Positions 1-13,500 of a stretch of 64,000 nt of DNA are shown piece by piece; position 1 is the stretch's first letter, and each line of letters opens with the position of its first letter. Below the pieces are notes generated by a model. It saw only the letters and a list, made by a program, of their open reading frames with translations, did no database searches and had not been told where the DNA came from. This DNA is from Limnoperna fortunei (Eukaryota > Mollusca > Bivalvia > Mytilida > Modiolidae): positions 69,416,993 through 69,480,992 of the forward strand of contig OX104115.1 in NCBI GenBank assembly GCA_944474755.1, read 5' to 3'. The position numbers were made by a program, and so were the translations under genes.

Positions 1-984
1 ACAGTTTATTAACTCTCCTACTCATGCTGTTGACTACACGACGAAGTGTAGCATGTTGTAAATTCTGCCATTCATTTTGAATGGCAACACGTAGCTCTCG
101 GACATTTTGACAAGCAGGTGCCCTGTTATTGATTTTACGGCCAATGATATTCCACAAATGTTCAATTGGATTCATATCGGGTGACATGGATGGCCATGAA
201 AGATGATCAATAGCTTCCCTTTCGATAACATCACGTGCAATTGTAGTGCAGCTCGGTGAGGTCTTGCGTTGTCATCCATAAAGATGGGTCTGTTACCAAG
301 TGCATAACTGTCAAAATGTGGCACATTAATAGCGTTAATGACGTCATATCGAAATTTCTGCCCTGTCATTGTCCGATTAACCACATACAGATTCAGTTTA
401 CAATCGTATGAAAAGCCTCCCCACACTGTAACACCACCACTGCCAAACGCTGTACGTGCCTAGGATGTTAACCTGGTTGTAAGCAGTGCCTCGTTGTCTC
501 CAAACGCTCATGCGCCATCAATCTGACGAAGAAGGAATCTGCTTTCGTCGGTCCAGTGTATTCGTCGCCAGCTTCGAATATTCCAAAGGCGGTGATATCG
601 TACCCGCTCTAAACGTGCTTGGCGATGTCTCTGTCTCAACAGTGGACGTTTCAAGGGACGACGAGCTCTCAACCTTGCATTGTTTAGGCGCCTGTTAACT
701 GTTTGAACGGCGACTCTGGTTGCAATATTCCAACCGTCACGAAGATATCTCGGAGTGGCAAACGGTTGGCGTTTGACTAAACGAACGAGTGCTCTATCTT
801 ACCTTTCAGATGTTTTTGGTGGTCGACCTGACCTAGGACGTTCCTGGATAGTTCCATCATCTCGATGACGTTTCAGTAACCGGGATACAATAATAGTGTT
901 GTCCTATCTGACGCAAGCTCTGTCCACTATTAGGCATTCCAACGATCTGCCACTCTCAGCTTCACTTAATTTTGGTCTAGGCAT
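1..984 (-). pseudogene. Tc1-like transposase, frameshifted remnant
   Basis: Starting at the ATG at 984 the minus strand reads MPRPKLSEAESGRS, a typical Tc1 transposase N-terminus. The frame then hits a stop (VDRACVR*) and continues in another frame through the helix-turn-helix part to RPRSGRPPKTSER. A WTDESRF block near 540-560 holds the first catalytic Asp, FMDDNARPHRA near 250 the second, and SPDMNPIEHLW near 165-190 the final Glu, but the frame shifts between the last two. The C-terminal SMSRRVNK part runs off base 1. A full family member is about 340 aa. With several frame breaks this copy cannot make active transposase. The family call is firm; the exact number of breaks is not. Confidence 0.8.
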
Positions 985-1244
985 TGTAAAAATGTAAAGA
1001 TGAAGTCGAAAAAGACCAGGAGATGAACGCTAAATCGTTAAGAAAAACAAGGCCTTTCGGCGTGCTCGACTACCGTATGACAAACTGGTTTTGCTATTTA
1101 AAGATTTACTGAGGAGTTAATTAAAGTAACTTTCCCGTGCTCGAATGATGTCTTTAGTGCATAAATAACACAAAGTTAATAATCATTAAGAGTTTTGAAG
1201 AAAAAAAAATTGTAGGTGTTGCATAACTTATGGCGAGGTGTATA
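1..1244 (-). mobile_element. Tc1-like DNA transposon, cut by the window edge
   Basis: The minus strand carries a decayed Tc1/mariner transposase reading away from about 984. Its outer end lies near 1210-1244, where a motif ending in GGCGAGGTGTATA looks like a Tc1 terminal repeat. The reverse complement of that terminal motif recurs in diverged form at about 23266, which supports its being a transposon end. The other end of the element lies before base 1. The 80-bp stretch at 1107-1187 also recurs at 23317-23396 with only a few differences. Confidence 0.75.
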
Positions 1245-4200
1245 TTTTGTCACATCTTGTTTATTGCATCGAGCTTTTAATTACTGATGTTTATCACTAT
1301 TCCAATCGTTTTTATCTTTCATAACTTTTTTATGGAATAAATTGCAAAATATTCGTAACAAAAGAAACCACATTAGACTGCCTTAATGGGTCCTTATACA
1401 TGTTTTAATACAATCAGGATCTAAATTTGGATTAGAAAATTTGAGGGTATTTATTGAAGAAATTTCCCTTTAATGAACGTTAGTTATTTTTGACATTATG
1501 ACTATATCACAAAATTTTCCTTACTTGGTGATTCGACATAAAATTGGCAAAATGCTTATTATTGTCGCTATGGTTATATAAAAGTGAACACTTTTCAGAA
1601 GTAAACATCTGAGAAAAGTTTTATTTTATAATGTCAAAAAGGTTCATTTTGTTTGTTCTTTTTTGAAATGATTATGTTGTGCCACAGATATTTGGATTAT
1701 TTGAAGATTTCAAGATTGTAAATATGATAAAAAATTACATAAAATTTAAAAAATAAAAAGAAACATGTACAAATTATTCATACTGAATGAAAATAAACTT
1801 AAATGTGTAAATGTTAGATGAGAAATTAGATATTTTATAAATTACAAATTTAAAATTCTATATATTTATTTATATTTTTATAATTTGAAATTAGATTTTA
1901 TATAATTAATATTGGAAGTTATTAGTAGTACAGCTTTATGTTTTTAATTTAAAACAGCTTCAAAGTTATTCTGTCCCTGTGTTTATGGACTTCAACTCCA
2001 AACTAGACTCTACGACAAACGTTATGGCTTCAACTTTCCTGTTGTCTACTTTCCGTTTATCGAAAGCAACATTCCAGCAGTCCGGCGTATGGTGAAAACA
2101 TTTCGCATCTTGTACGTTAGGCAAGACCCTGAGATCGGTAGTCCGACTTTCTAGACCCCACACTGCTGTTGACAACTAAGCTAATCAAACAAGGGTTTGT
2201 TGTACTTAGGTTGATGTTATCCCTTCAGAAGATCTATGGTATTTACTTACGAATTTATTGCTATGGGAATTCTATCTCTCAAGTACGATCAGACATTTCG
2301 CTGAGTCATGGTTAGTTTTTCCTATTCTTGGATTTGATTTTTTTCTAGACATGACAATGAGTAACTCGACAGGTGTTTAATTAGAGGCACTGCTTACTCA
2401 TCCGGAGCAGCTCAGTGCACCCATGGTTTTTATTGGGTTCCGGCCAATCACTTTATGCTTTTGTTTTGTGTTATATGTGTTTGTCTGAATCCGGTTATGT
2501 AATTATCGGCTCTTGTTGTTCGGTCGGATTCCTTGATATTTTTCATGAAATAGCTTTAGTTTGCTAACAGTAACTTAAATCATCATTCAAATAAACAATC
2601 GTATCATTTGGTCTTTTTCGTGAGTGGGTGTACTGATGTATACTACATCTTTGGTGTTGTTTAATCGGGTAAAGATAATGTAAACAAATAAGGTGTAAAT
2701 GTAATCAAAATTACCACATTAGGACAATAGTGATATCAATACATCCAACTATATAATATTTTATACAAGGGTTAATGTTCATTACATTTTGTTTATATTT
2801 ACTTTCACGAGTCGTATTTTCACGAGTAAGTCACGATTATAAAATTATATAAATTTCACATTGATATAAAAAGGCATGTTTGTTTAAAGAAATGTTTCTG
2901 TTGTCAAAGATGATGACTCTAATACATATGTAATCGGATTCCGCCGACTCCAGCTGTGGTACAAGGCTTGCATAAACACATTTTCTTTCTATTGGAACAT
3001 TTATGGAAGTGGTTAGAGGAACAAAATAAGAAAGTAAGTATAAGAATTATTATTTTTCTGATTCTTTTTTATTTTGATTAGCTGTATGGCTAGTAGGCAG
3101 GTTACATAGGATGTTTCGAAGCGTATTCAATTAAACGTTTTCGCAAATGAATCCAATAAAACAGTAGTACAACTACAGGATATATTAGTTACCTCATTCT
3201 TTTAGAGCTAACATTATAACACTATGAATATAGCCCAGGCTGTCGTTATCATACATCGAGTGCCGTACTCCAAAAGTGAGGACTTACCAAATGCGCCACC
3301 TAAAGACTTGCTGAGCAGTCTTGAAGTTTAAAACAGAAATATAGCTATCACACGTATTTATATTGTACTAATTAGCACGAAAATATATTGTCATTTGAAG
3401 GACGGGATAATAATTGGTTTGATGATTTTAATTCAATGCCTGATACATTCTACGAGTGTGTTGCGCAGACTCTGTTATGAACGTTGCTATGTACATGTAC
3501 AAACATAAGGGTTCGATTTTTCCTACTCTATCAAATCTACTTAAGATGTATATGTATGTATGCATAACGCACAATCACAAACACACTAGTCATGTAGGAA
3601 GTTGTGCCCTAAATGTTGTAGATGTCAAATCATTTTTCATGTAAATTAGGGCTACACTGGAGAGAATCGACATTGGATATTTAATAGAAAACACAATTTG
3701 CTTTCGTAAAAATTGATATAGTAGGCAATTTTTTGCTGTGCGACTGTTCATAACTTAACACTCATATTAGTTTTAAAGAAATGCAACACAGATAACAAAT
3801 TTTTTAACCTCGACCTTTATTTCAGCAGAAAACAAAAGGCCGAATAATTTACCTGTATGATTTAGAGGGTATTAACTTATTGACGTATAATGGATGAACT
3901 CAGTGTATATTGTCATAAATGAAATTGAGAAATGTTAGTTTCATTATTAGCGGCTAATTTTAATTTGACATTTAGAAATGCATAAAGGAACAATATACAT
4001 AGACAATACTGTTTAGAAAAAAGTAGTTCAGGAGGTTTTTAACACGATGCTGCAATAAATTTCAAATGTTTAAAAGATCTTACAAAATATTACGTTATAC
4101 ACAGCTGGAAAAGTGGCCAAACTTTTTAAATTATACAAAAAGCAAAAATTGTACAAAAAAACATAACGTAGGCCAGTTAGTTATATTGCCTGCGTTTAAT

Positions 4201-7200
4201 ATTATTTTAAATTAACAAGAAATGTGTACAGAATTATTAATCTTATGGTATTTGCGCAATAATTATTACAATACGGAATTTGTTTTTGTTTTACGCTTTC
4301 AACATTAGTTGTAATATTTTTATACAGTTAAAATGAATGGTCGTAAGCTATTCGATTGTGTAAAGAAATACTTGCTATTTGCTTTATTTTAAAATGTGTA
4401 CAGTTGATTAAAACTGATAACAGGGTAGCAATGCGTTTGAAGATGATTGTTTTAGAATAATTGATGTTAATGACATCAAAGATATTTAAGGTCAAGATAA
4501 TTGTATGTTTCATTTGATGAGTAGTTATAAATCCTTGTTAAATTGTCTGTTGGTCTATAATGAAAATAGAATTCTTAGACTGTTTTAGGTGCGGATGCAC
4601 AGACATGTCATCTTTTGGACACAATATTCTGACTGCAAGCTAAACCGTCGTATATTTACATGAACAATGCTGCTTGTGTAGCGATAAAGCAGCGAGTTTA
4701 AACTTTAACTTCCTTTCTTGTGGATTAAACAATATCTCCCGTACTCCAAGCGAGAGCTAAAACAGTTTCGTCCTGAAGGGGGGAACACGTCATTTAGGTT
4801 AACAACACATAACAAATTTCTATCGCAATACCATTAAAAGGGTTCGTATCCAACGAATCTTGTCCGTGTATACAACGCCAAAAATACCCCTGACAAAGAT
4901 GCTAGATGATTTTTTTATTATCTGGATTGTAATTGGAGGGTTCAACAATGCATGTTGGACACAAAAAATTGATGTTACGGAAAATATTACAAGCTTACAC
5001 TTCTCCAGTGGTTTTGCATAAGAATGGCTTTGTCTAACTGTAAAAGGCAACGATGTAAGGTTTACCAAAATATAATTTAAATAACACCTTTTATGTGTCT
5101 ATTAATTTATAGTATGTACATAAACACTTGGGATTAAAAGCACAATTTATATCTTCACTTTAACCAAAATATAGGCATTTGTACTAGTACCAATTTTAGG
5201 TGATTACTTGTATTGCTTAAGGAGAAGTCTAAGAATATTTTTATGAAGTTTTACAGATTATACTCAGCTCTCGTTTATGATAAGTAACACAGTGGGTTTT
5301 AATAGTAAAGCAGGATATTGGCCCTTTCGGAGCATCTCATATCACTTTATTATGTGTTGCTACATGATTTAAGGATGTATTCGAGAGTTTTCTTTCGGCG
5401 CCACTGTTTAAAAAATTACAAAAATTTAACTGAAAAAGTTTGCATATCTAATTTCATTCCAAATCAATTGAGAGAATATATTTCACTTTTTTTAACATAA
5501 TTTGTTATAACTGAGTTGTATAAAGCCAGAATATCTGATGATGGAAACTATTCTATTGTATTATATTGTTTAAAAATAACAAGTGTATATTTATTTAGTT
5601 GACTATCTGGAATTTTTTATCAGGTATTAATATCACAAATAGAAGGTAAAATATGAACTATATAATCAGGTTTATGAATATGTTTGAGTATAAATTGAAG
5701 TATTGTATACTGTTCATCGACTGAATTTAAACGAAATAATAATAAAATAATTTACGTTTATAATTAGGTTTAACTGTTAAAATCAAATTTCTATAAACAG
5801 TGGCGCCTTTAAAAGGACGATTTTTGTTACATAAGAGAAACTATATGCCCTTAGGAAATGACGCCATGTTAATTCGTTAATGTAAAGACAATTTGTATGC
5901 AGTAAGTGTTATTTGTAATACTTATTTCTAAATGTCTTTTGTATAAGCGTACATACATGTACTTTATAAATTCATAAGGTAGGGCAAAAGATTTATCAGT
6001 CGAGATAATCTGATTGTATACCTGCATCCTGAAACAAAGTGAATACCTATGTTGTGTGTTTATTCAGATACTTGTAATATCATGTTCTTAATAACCCCTG
6101 TAAGATATGATGTTAATCAAATTTTTAAAAATTGAGTTGACCGAGTCTAACAATTGCGATTTTCAAATCACATCTTGTTTCTTTATGTATCCATAAAACT
6201 TGGCAGTAATTAACTTGAGTTAAAATATTAATGCATTGTGCTATCATTTGCATCCATAACTTACAGTCACTATGAAGTATATTTAAAACTTATCTAGTAG
6301 ATACTTAAGGGAAATGTATAGGTCAGCGCATAGTTTTAAATAAAATATTTATATTTCTTCGTGCAATGTTTATGTTTCATAAATACTTATAACCTCTATT
6401 TTAAAGTTTAATTTTTTTCTAAACTACGATATTGATTTGATCACATAAAAAACTTAAATAATATTATTATGCTTTGTACTTTGCGGTAAGACAGCTACGT
6501 TTAAAAAAATATTTAATCTATTTGGTAAATATGCACTATTTTAAACAAATCTTTTTATGAAAAGTAAAAGCAAACTGTGATCATTTTAAAGGTATTGCCA
6601 TTTTATGTTATTTGTCTTATTTACATGTCTTAATACTGGGTGAATGCCCTAACGATCACCTTGATTATTTACCAGTAATCAGAATGTTATGGACTTAAAA
6701 TATGTACAAGTGAATGTCAGAATAATCAGGACACCGTTTAACTGAACTTAAGATTTTATTTGCATTGACATATACAAAATGTAAATTTAGTACTTATTTA
6801 CCTTCAGCTCAGCGGATTATTTTTTCATACATGTTCGCCATTAGCGCATAGATAGATCACTGTCGTTTAATTTGTCTAACATATTAGCGTGTTTATTTGC
6901 TTTATTATCAACACACATCGTCTTCTGCATCGATTTGTTATATATATGCGCTAACAAAACAGGTGTAACTTTTTTATTGTAACATTTTTATACATTGGAG
7001 ATTGCGCATATGTATAAAATAGAGCGTTTACAAACATTTAATAAAACAAGTATATAAAGTGTCGCTCTTGTTACATTATATAAAGTGACGTCCACATGAT
7101 GCTCAATTTTTATTAATATCGCTTGTTACTTAAGAGCCAACATATCCCAATAATAAAAAGAGTATCAAGAAAACAGAAGGTTTTTAATCCTATAAGTCTC

Positions 7201-7552
7201 AAAAATAACAGAAATCGCTGTAATAAATCGACTAAACCAAAATCTCAAACCACAAACGAAGACAAGTAACTATTAGGAGTGCAACATTTTATTAAATTAT
7301 CACAAATTAAAGAAATAATATTTGATCATATATTGTTGGAGCAAAAAGCGATTTACAAAGAGTTATTTGTAATATGAATGTCCCGCGTTCTTTCAACACA
7401 TCAGAAGTAGGTATGGTTTAAGTTGATATACTGCCAATGACACGTTAAATGTATTTGACATCTGAATTAATTGATTCTGTTTGACTAAAGAAGTTAAACG
7501 GGTTAAAGATAACAAATCGAAATAATAAAACTAATGACTCTATCCATTCTAG
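1245..7552. other. Intergenic region upstream of SLC6 copy 1
   Basis: AT-rich sequence without a convincing coding exon; short open frames here lack homology that I recognise. The promoter and any upstream noncoding or N-terminal exon of SLC6 copy 1 should lie here. A splice-acceptor-like TTCTAG sits at 7547-7552, just before the start codon, so the 5'UTR is probably spliced, but I could not identify the upstream exon. Confidence 0.5.
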
Positions 7553-7562
7553 GAAAGAAACC

Positions 7563-10500
7563 ATGGATCGCGAGAGTTGGAGTGGCAGATTAGATTTTAT
7601 TTTATCGTGTATTGGATTTTCTGTTGGCTTGGGAAATGTTTGGAGGTTCCCATATTTATGCTACAAAAATGGAGGAGGTAGGATTACAAAAACATTTTTC
7701 GAAATGATTTAATCACTCTGTTATTAAACGTAAAAAGTGAAAATGCACTGCCAAATTATCGTGTATCAAGAAATGCTAGAACTGTGAAGGTTGCGAAGAA
7801 ACCTTATTAGAGTTTGATTAATAGGGTAAAAGTTCGTATTCGAATTAAGAGACCTTTTCGGTTATATTCTTAACACACTAAGGTAATGGAATAATAACAG
7901 CTACAAGGTAATTGCAATAAAATATATATTTTTTTAAATTAATTTTCACAGTGAATGAAAAGGCTGAAATTAAATTATCCGAACGTAATTCTGCTAAATA
8001 TCTTTACATTTTTTACAGGCACGTTTCTTGTTCCATATGCTGTTATGTTGATTGTTGCTGGATTACCTCTTTTTTTCTTCGAATTATCTTTTGGACAATT
8101 TACATCACAAGGACCCATAACAGTATGGTCGGTGAATCCAATGTTTGCTGGTACGCACTTATAAATTAAAGAGCAAAATGGATAATAAGAATATATACCT
8201 AATTATACTGTCGTCTGTATAACTTATTCAATCGTTTACTATCTTATGAATTTAAATTTCTAAGCTAATTTTGTATGGTAAACAAACTTATGTGTGCATT
8301 GATAAACCTCTTTTTCCAGTAACGAAAACATTCCATGTGGTTTTCAATGGTAAGCGGCTTCATATGTATTACTAAGCTCAAGAACGTTACACGAAACCTT
8401 GAGGTAATTGCTTATTTTTAATACATTAAGGTGTTGGATGGGCAATGGTACTCATTAGTGCTATGGTCTGCACGTACTACAACGTCATCATAATGTACTC
8501 CATATATTATATGATGGTGTCGTTTGTTACATTGGATACAGAGTTGCCATGGCAGTCATGTGATCCTTCTTGGAGTACAAAATTATGCCGGTCTGAACCC
8601 TATCCTGTTTTCGAGAAAATAACAAATGAAACTACTAAAGTCAACGAAGCTATAAGTATGTTGTATTATTTACTTATTTATCTTTGATTAAAAGAAACCT
8701 TACTGATGTTATAAATATCTGTAAACTATAAATATCAGTTCAATTCAATTTCAACAATATAATCATCTCTCTTTATTTTTAATTCTATGACAAAAAGTTA
8801 AATAATTAAGATACGATTACACAATGGCAAGAAAGCCAACAAATACATTACGGCTCTGAAAATGTCTAGATTTTTTTATTTAGTTTTTAGTCTTTTTCAT
8901 ATTGTTAACGTTGCTTGCTTCTTATTTGTAGGGTTAAAAGACACAGACTGTCTACAAAATTTAGTAGCGAATTTGTCATTTGCCTTTGGATTGAATATAA
9001 CCTCTTACGCAGAACTAAATTCGTCTATTTTGATTGAAAATACAACGTCCTGTAATTTAAATCTAAAAGTACCAAGTGAGGAATATTTTGAGTAAGCTTT
9101 AGATCTTTTCGCTGACAACTTTAATATGCATTTTACCTCTATGATTTATAATCTATATAATCAAATGCTAACATAAGATTTCATTTTTATTTCATTGATA
9201 CAAATTTGTGCACCTCTAAAAACTATGTGTATCACGAACAGTACTACAAATATAAAAACATCTTATAAAATTCGTGACGTTGTATTATAACATGAAAAGG
9301 AATACTCAAACATAGAAACACTTCACCTAAATTTGAACATTGGAATAATTCGTAAAAATCAATTTTTTGTCTTTACAGGCGTTTTGTTTTGCGTCTTCAT
9401 GAATCAAACGGATTTGATGATTTAGGTGGATTAAGTTTAAAATTAGTCATATGCCTACTGTTAGCATGGATAATAATTTTCTTCTGTTTATTGAAGGGGA
9501 TCAAGTCATCAGGGAAGGTATAGAAGTACAATTCATTTACAAATATACACAATGTGCAGTATATAAGCCAATAATCATTCCGTACTTACAGATAATAGAA
9601 CAATAATAACGCGAAAAAACATCATCGTGAAACCAGTCGCATGAACGATCGTTGAATGATTTCTTTGTTTTTGCTTTTCACTAAGATTTTAAGCAAATAT
9701 GCCTTTATATATATTTGAAAAGTAACTCCAATAAAATATTAAATGCTTCATTACTATACAGAACTAGCTACAATAACCAAAATTAATTATTTGTCTTCTT
9801 TATAGCTTTCAATTCGCTTTTTTGTGAAAAAAAAAGAATAAAATTAACAGAATTTGTTTAACTTTCGTAGGTTGTATACTTTTCTGCAACTTTTCCGTAC
9901 GCTGTCCTTATCGCATTGCTGGTTAGAGGAGTCACCTTAGACGGACACGAGAAAGGAATTGCATTTTACACGACACCGAATTGGGATAAGCTTAAGGATC
10001 CCCAGGTAGACAATACATATAAGGCATATGTTGATTCTTGTTTAGCTTTTATGTTTTTCCACTTTATTTTAAGTGTTTTACTGTAATGTATCAATAAGCT
10101 TTTTGACTTGGAGAATGCAAATACTTAAACGCGGACGTAGTAGCGTACTGATGGAACAAGCAAAGTAGCAATGAAATTTATTCGTCAAACTAATACAAAT
10201 AAGATACATTCATTAGTCCTTATATATTATGAAAGTGTAATGCTTTAAATCATATTCTCCGTTTAAATAAGTGTGGTCGATTTCAAATACTTTTAGGTGT
10301 GGGGAGATGCTGCAACTCAAATATTTTATTCTTTGGGTGTGGGTTTCGGAGGTCTTATGACCATGGCTAGTTATAACAAGTTCCACAACAACGCTAAAAG
10401 GTACGATTTTTTGTTTATCTGTTTGAATGATGCGAAACAATAAATATTATTTATGTTAATATGAGCTCAAACCATTCGATCTGTGGTTAAAAAATATTCT

Positions 10501-13500
10501 AATGACAACGTAATGGATTGTCTCTGGAAATATTAAAGATGCCTTTATTATTTCTGGGCGATAGTTACAAATTAAATACATCATGTTCGAATAGACCGGC
10601 CAGAAATGTTCTGTTCACATGTTAACAATGTTGTGTTTCAAACATCTTAATTTTACGGCATTCGTATTAAAAGTTGATAAAGAACTTAAAATAATAACTT
10701 TAAACTCGTGTGTTTTACAGGTATTTTGCATTTTGTTTAAAAACAGTAACTCGAATTGCATTAACTTATTTTGTTTTCAGCTAACGTTGGATTACACATA
10801 CATTATCACATACAGAAATATAATGTTTACTAATTTCTGATGGATTTTGTAGTCGTTTTAATATATAAATGTAAACATCAGCAAAATAAATGAAATATTT
10901 CTAGACAATTTGTCCACCAGTTAGCTTTCAACAGCTATGACCATACAAGGACAAACAACAATTAAAAACAAACATAAAACTAAAGGTACAGATCAGCAAT
11001 CACGCCAACTCCAAGTGTCGAGTACAATCATTGAAACTCTACTAAATATTAAGTTCTAAGTGTTAATTCGTCTTTATGAGGTTTGTCAAAATTTGTTGTT
11101 TTAGGGATGCTTTGATTGTATGCCTGGTCGATTGTGGAACAAGTTTTTTTGCTGGATTTGCAGTATTTTCACTTATAGGATTTATGGCCCATTCACTAAA
11201 CAGAGAGGTTAAAGATGTTGTAGACTCTGGTATATATCTAATTTGATAACTTTGATAGTTTGAAATTTAAAGCTGCAGTCTAGTTTAAATGAAGTTTAGA
11301 AATTCTGATAAAATATACTCAATACACGGAATATTACTTTAATACATTTACGACAACGCATTTAACAACAAATGATATGTAAATAAATATTTATATTTTT
11401 GTTTTGCTTAATCATAAAGGTGACTCAAAATATCTTTTTATTTATTAATTTTGATTTTATTTGTTTTTATATTGTAGTTAAAGACAAAAAATGAGTGCAG
11501 TATACCGGGAAGTTCATAAGCTAAAGAGTTATAATTTCTATTATATTCGCAACATTGTTTTCCTTAAATTTTAAGTTGATTTGAATAACTTAATAACAGT
11601 TATTGGTTAAAATCAGTAAATATTTTTAGTTTTTGCACTATTTTTCAAAGGACCGGGCTTAGCCTTCATTGCTTACCCAGAAGGAATTGCAAAGATGCCT
11701 GCTCCAGCTGTGTGGGCTTTTCTGTTCTTTTTCATGATTTTCACTCTCGGATTGGACAGTCAGGTAATTGATAGAATATAGTTCAAACTGCACTTATCGT
11801 TTTTTACTCTTAGTGAAACATTTTACCTGTGATAAATGATTAGAAGTATTATTATTTTTACAATGATGTCGCCTCAATAAATATTTTACAAACGATGAAA
11901 ACAATTGATCAGAAACAGCTTTTGTTAAGGGAAGCACAAACTTTCTTCTATGTATTAGAAATTTCTGTATTTGTTCAAGCGGCGTCAAAAATGATATATT
12001 AGAAGTAATTTCACAATGTAAAAAATTGGGAATAATATTTCGGTAAACACCATTGCTTACATTACAACTAAAATATTAATTTATAATATTTTAATGACAT
12101 AGTATGTTTTCTAGTTTTCCATGATGGAAACAGTTATCAGTGGTTTTGTTGATGTATTTCCGAGATTCCTACGACCTAAAAAGACCATTTTTACGTTTTT
12201 TTGTTGTTTCATTGGATTTCTTACTGGATTGCCTCAGGTTACAAAGGTTAGTTTAATCTAATGATGAAAGCTCCTTATTGTGTTGTTTACACTTGCATCG
12301 ATAGTTTTCTGTCTCGTTTCTTCTTTGGTTTGGACTGGTTTTTTTCGTGTTGTTTTAGAGATATAACAAAATACTATCATATCTACTTATATATACTTCA
12401 ATTAGTAGAAACCTGTGTTATTAGTTTCACGATATTTTGGTGTATTGTTAAACATGTTTTATTGACAATATGAAATAATTATAAAACATGTCTTAATATT
12501 GTATATTTCCGTTATTAGGGAGGTATATACCTACTGACCCTTGTGAACTGGTACTCTGGAAGTTACAACTTAATGATCATATGTTTGTTTGAACTCATTG
12601 CTATGAGTTACATCTACGGTACGATTCCTTGTTTTTTTTTCGTTTTCATTGATCGTAATATTTAGCTTTTTGCACTATATATCACTTGACACCTTTTGAC
12701 AACAAAGAAAAAATACTTCTAATCAGGGTTGAAACGACTTTAAACAATTTCTTAGTTAAATCTCTGTCTTGTATTACACAGACAATTGCAAAACTAATAA
12801 TTTCCACGCAGAGGATTCTGGGTATCCTATGTCAACCACAATCACCTCTGCAATAACATTGGTTGACATTGTGTGAGATATCTCTCATGACAGATATGCT
12901 TCGCTTACAAACGAATTGATTGCAATGTAAAATTGTGTCAAAAGTGTATAAATAGACTATATAAAAATAACAAAATTTCATGTATTATTTTACAAACATC
13001 ATTCTTTGTTTACAAAAGTTACAAGCCGACGACAAATGTAGTGCCGCAGATAAAAGGGAAAGACTTGTGACGGAGGTTATATATTGGAACGAGTTATGTT
13101 CTCTGTGCCGGAGAGTGTAATAATGTTCGAGTGATTTAGAGCATGCCGTTGGATGTGATAACTTCAATGAACCGTATTAATTGTTTAAATGAGATTTATA
13201 TTCTTACTAATATTGGCCTTGCTGGCAACCGAAAACTATCATGTACTTAAAAAGTCATAACTATCAGTATCAAATTACAAAATAAAGACATCAGTTTAAA
13301 TGATTAAATGCATTGTATTACAATTTAGAGATATTGTTTATAAACAAATTTTCAGGTATCAACAATTTTAGACGCGATATAGAGATGATGATTGGAAAAC
13401 AACACCCCGTTTTTTGGGTTTATTGGTATGGATGCTGGTGTTTTGTCACTCCAGTAGCAATCACTGTGGGTATTAGTTAACTACAAATTTACGTTTTTTG

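Noticed and set aside
486..698. 70-codon plus-strand frame
   Set aside because: Antisense to the Tc1 transposase remnant.
2995..3045. First coding exon of SLC6 copy 1 (ATGGAAGTGG followed by a GTAAGTAT donor)
   Set aside because: The frame from this ATG meets TAA before the donor, and the upstream acceptor phase at 7552 does not fit.
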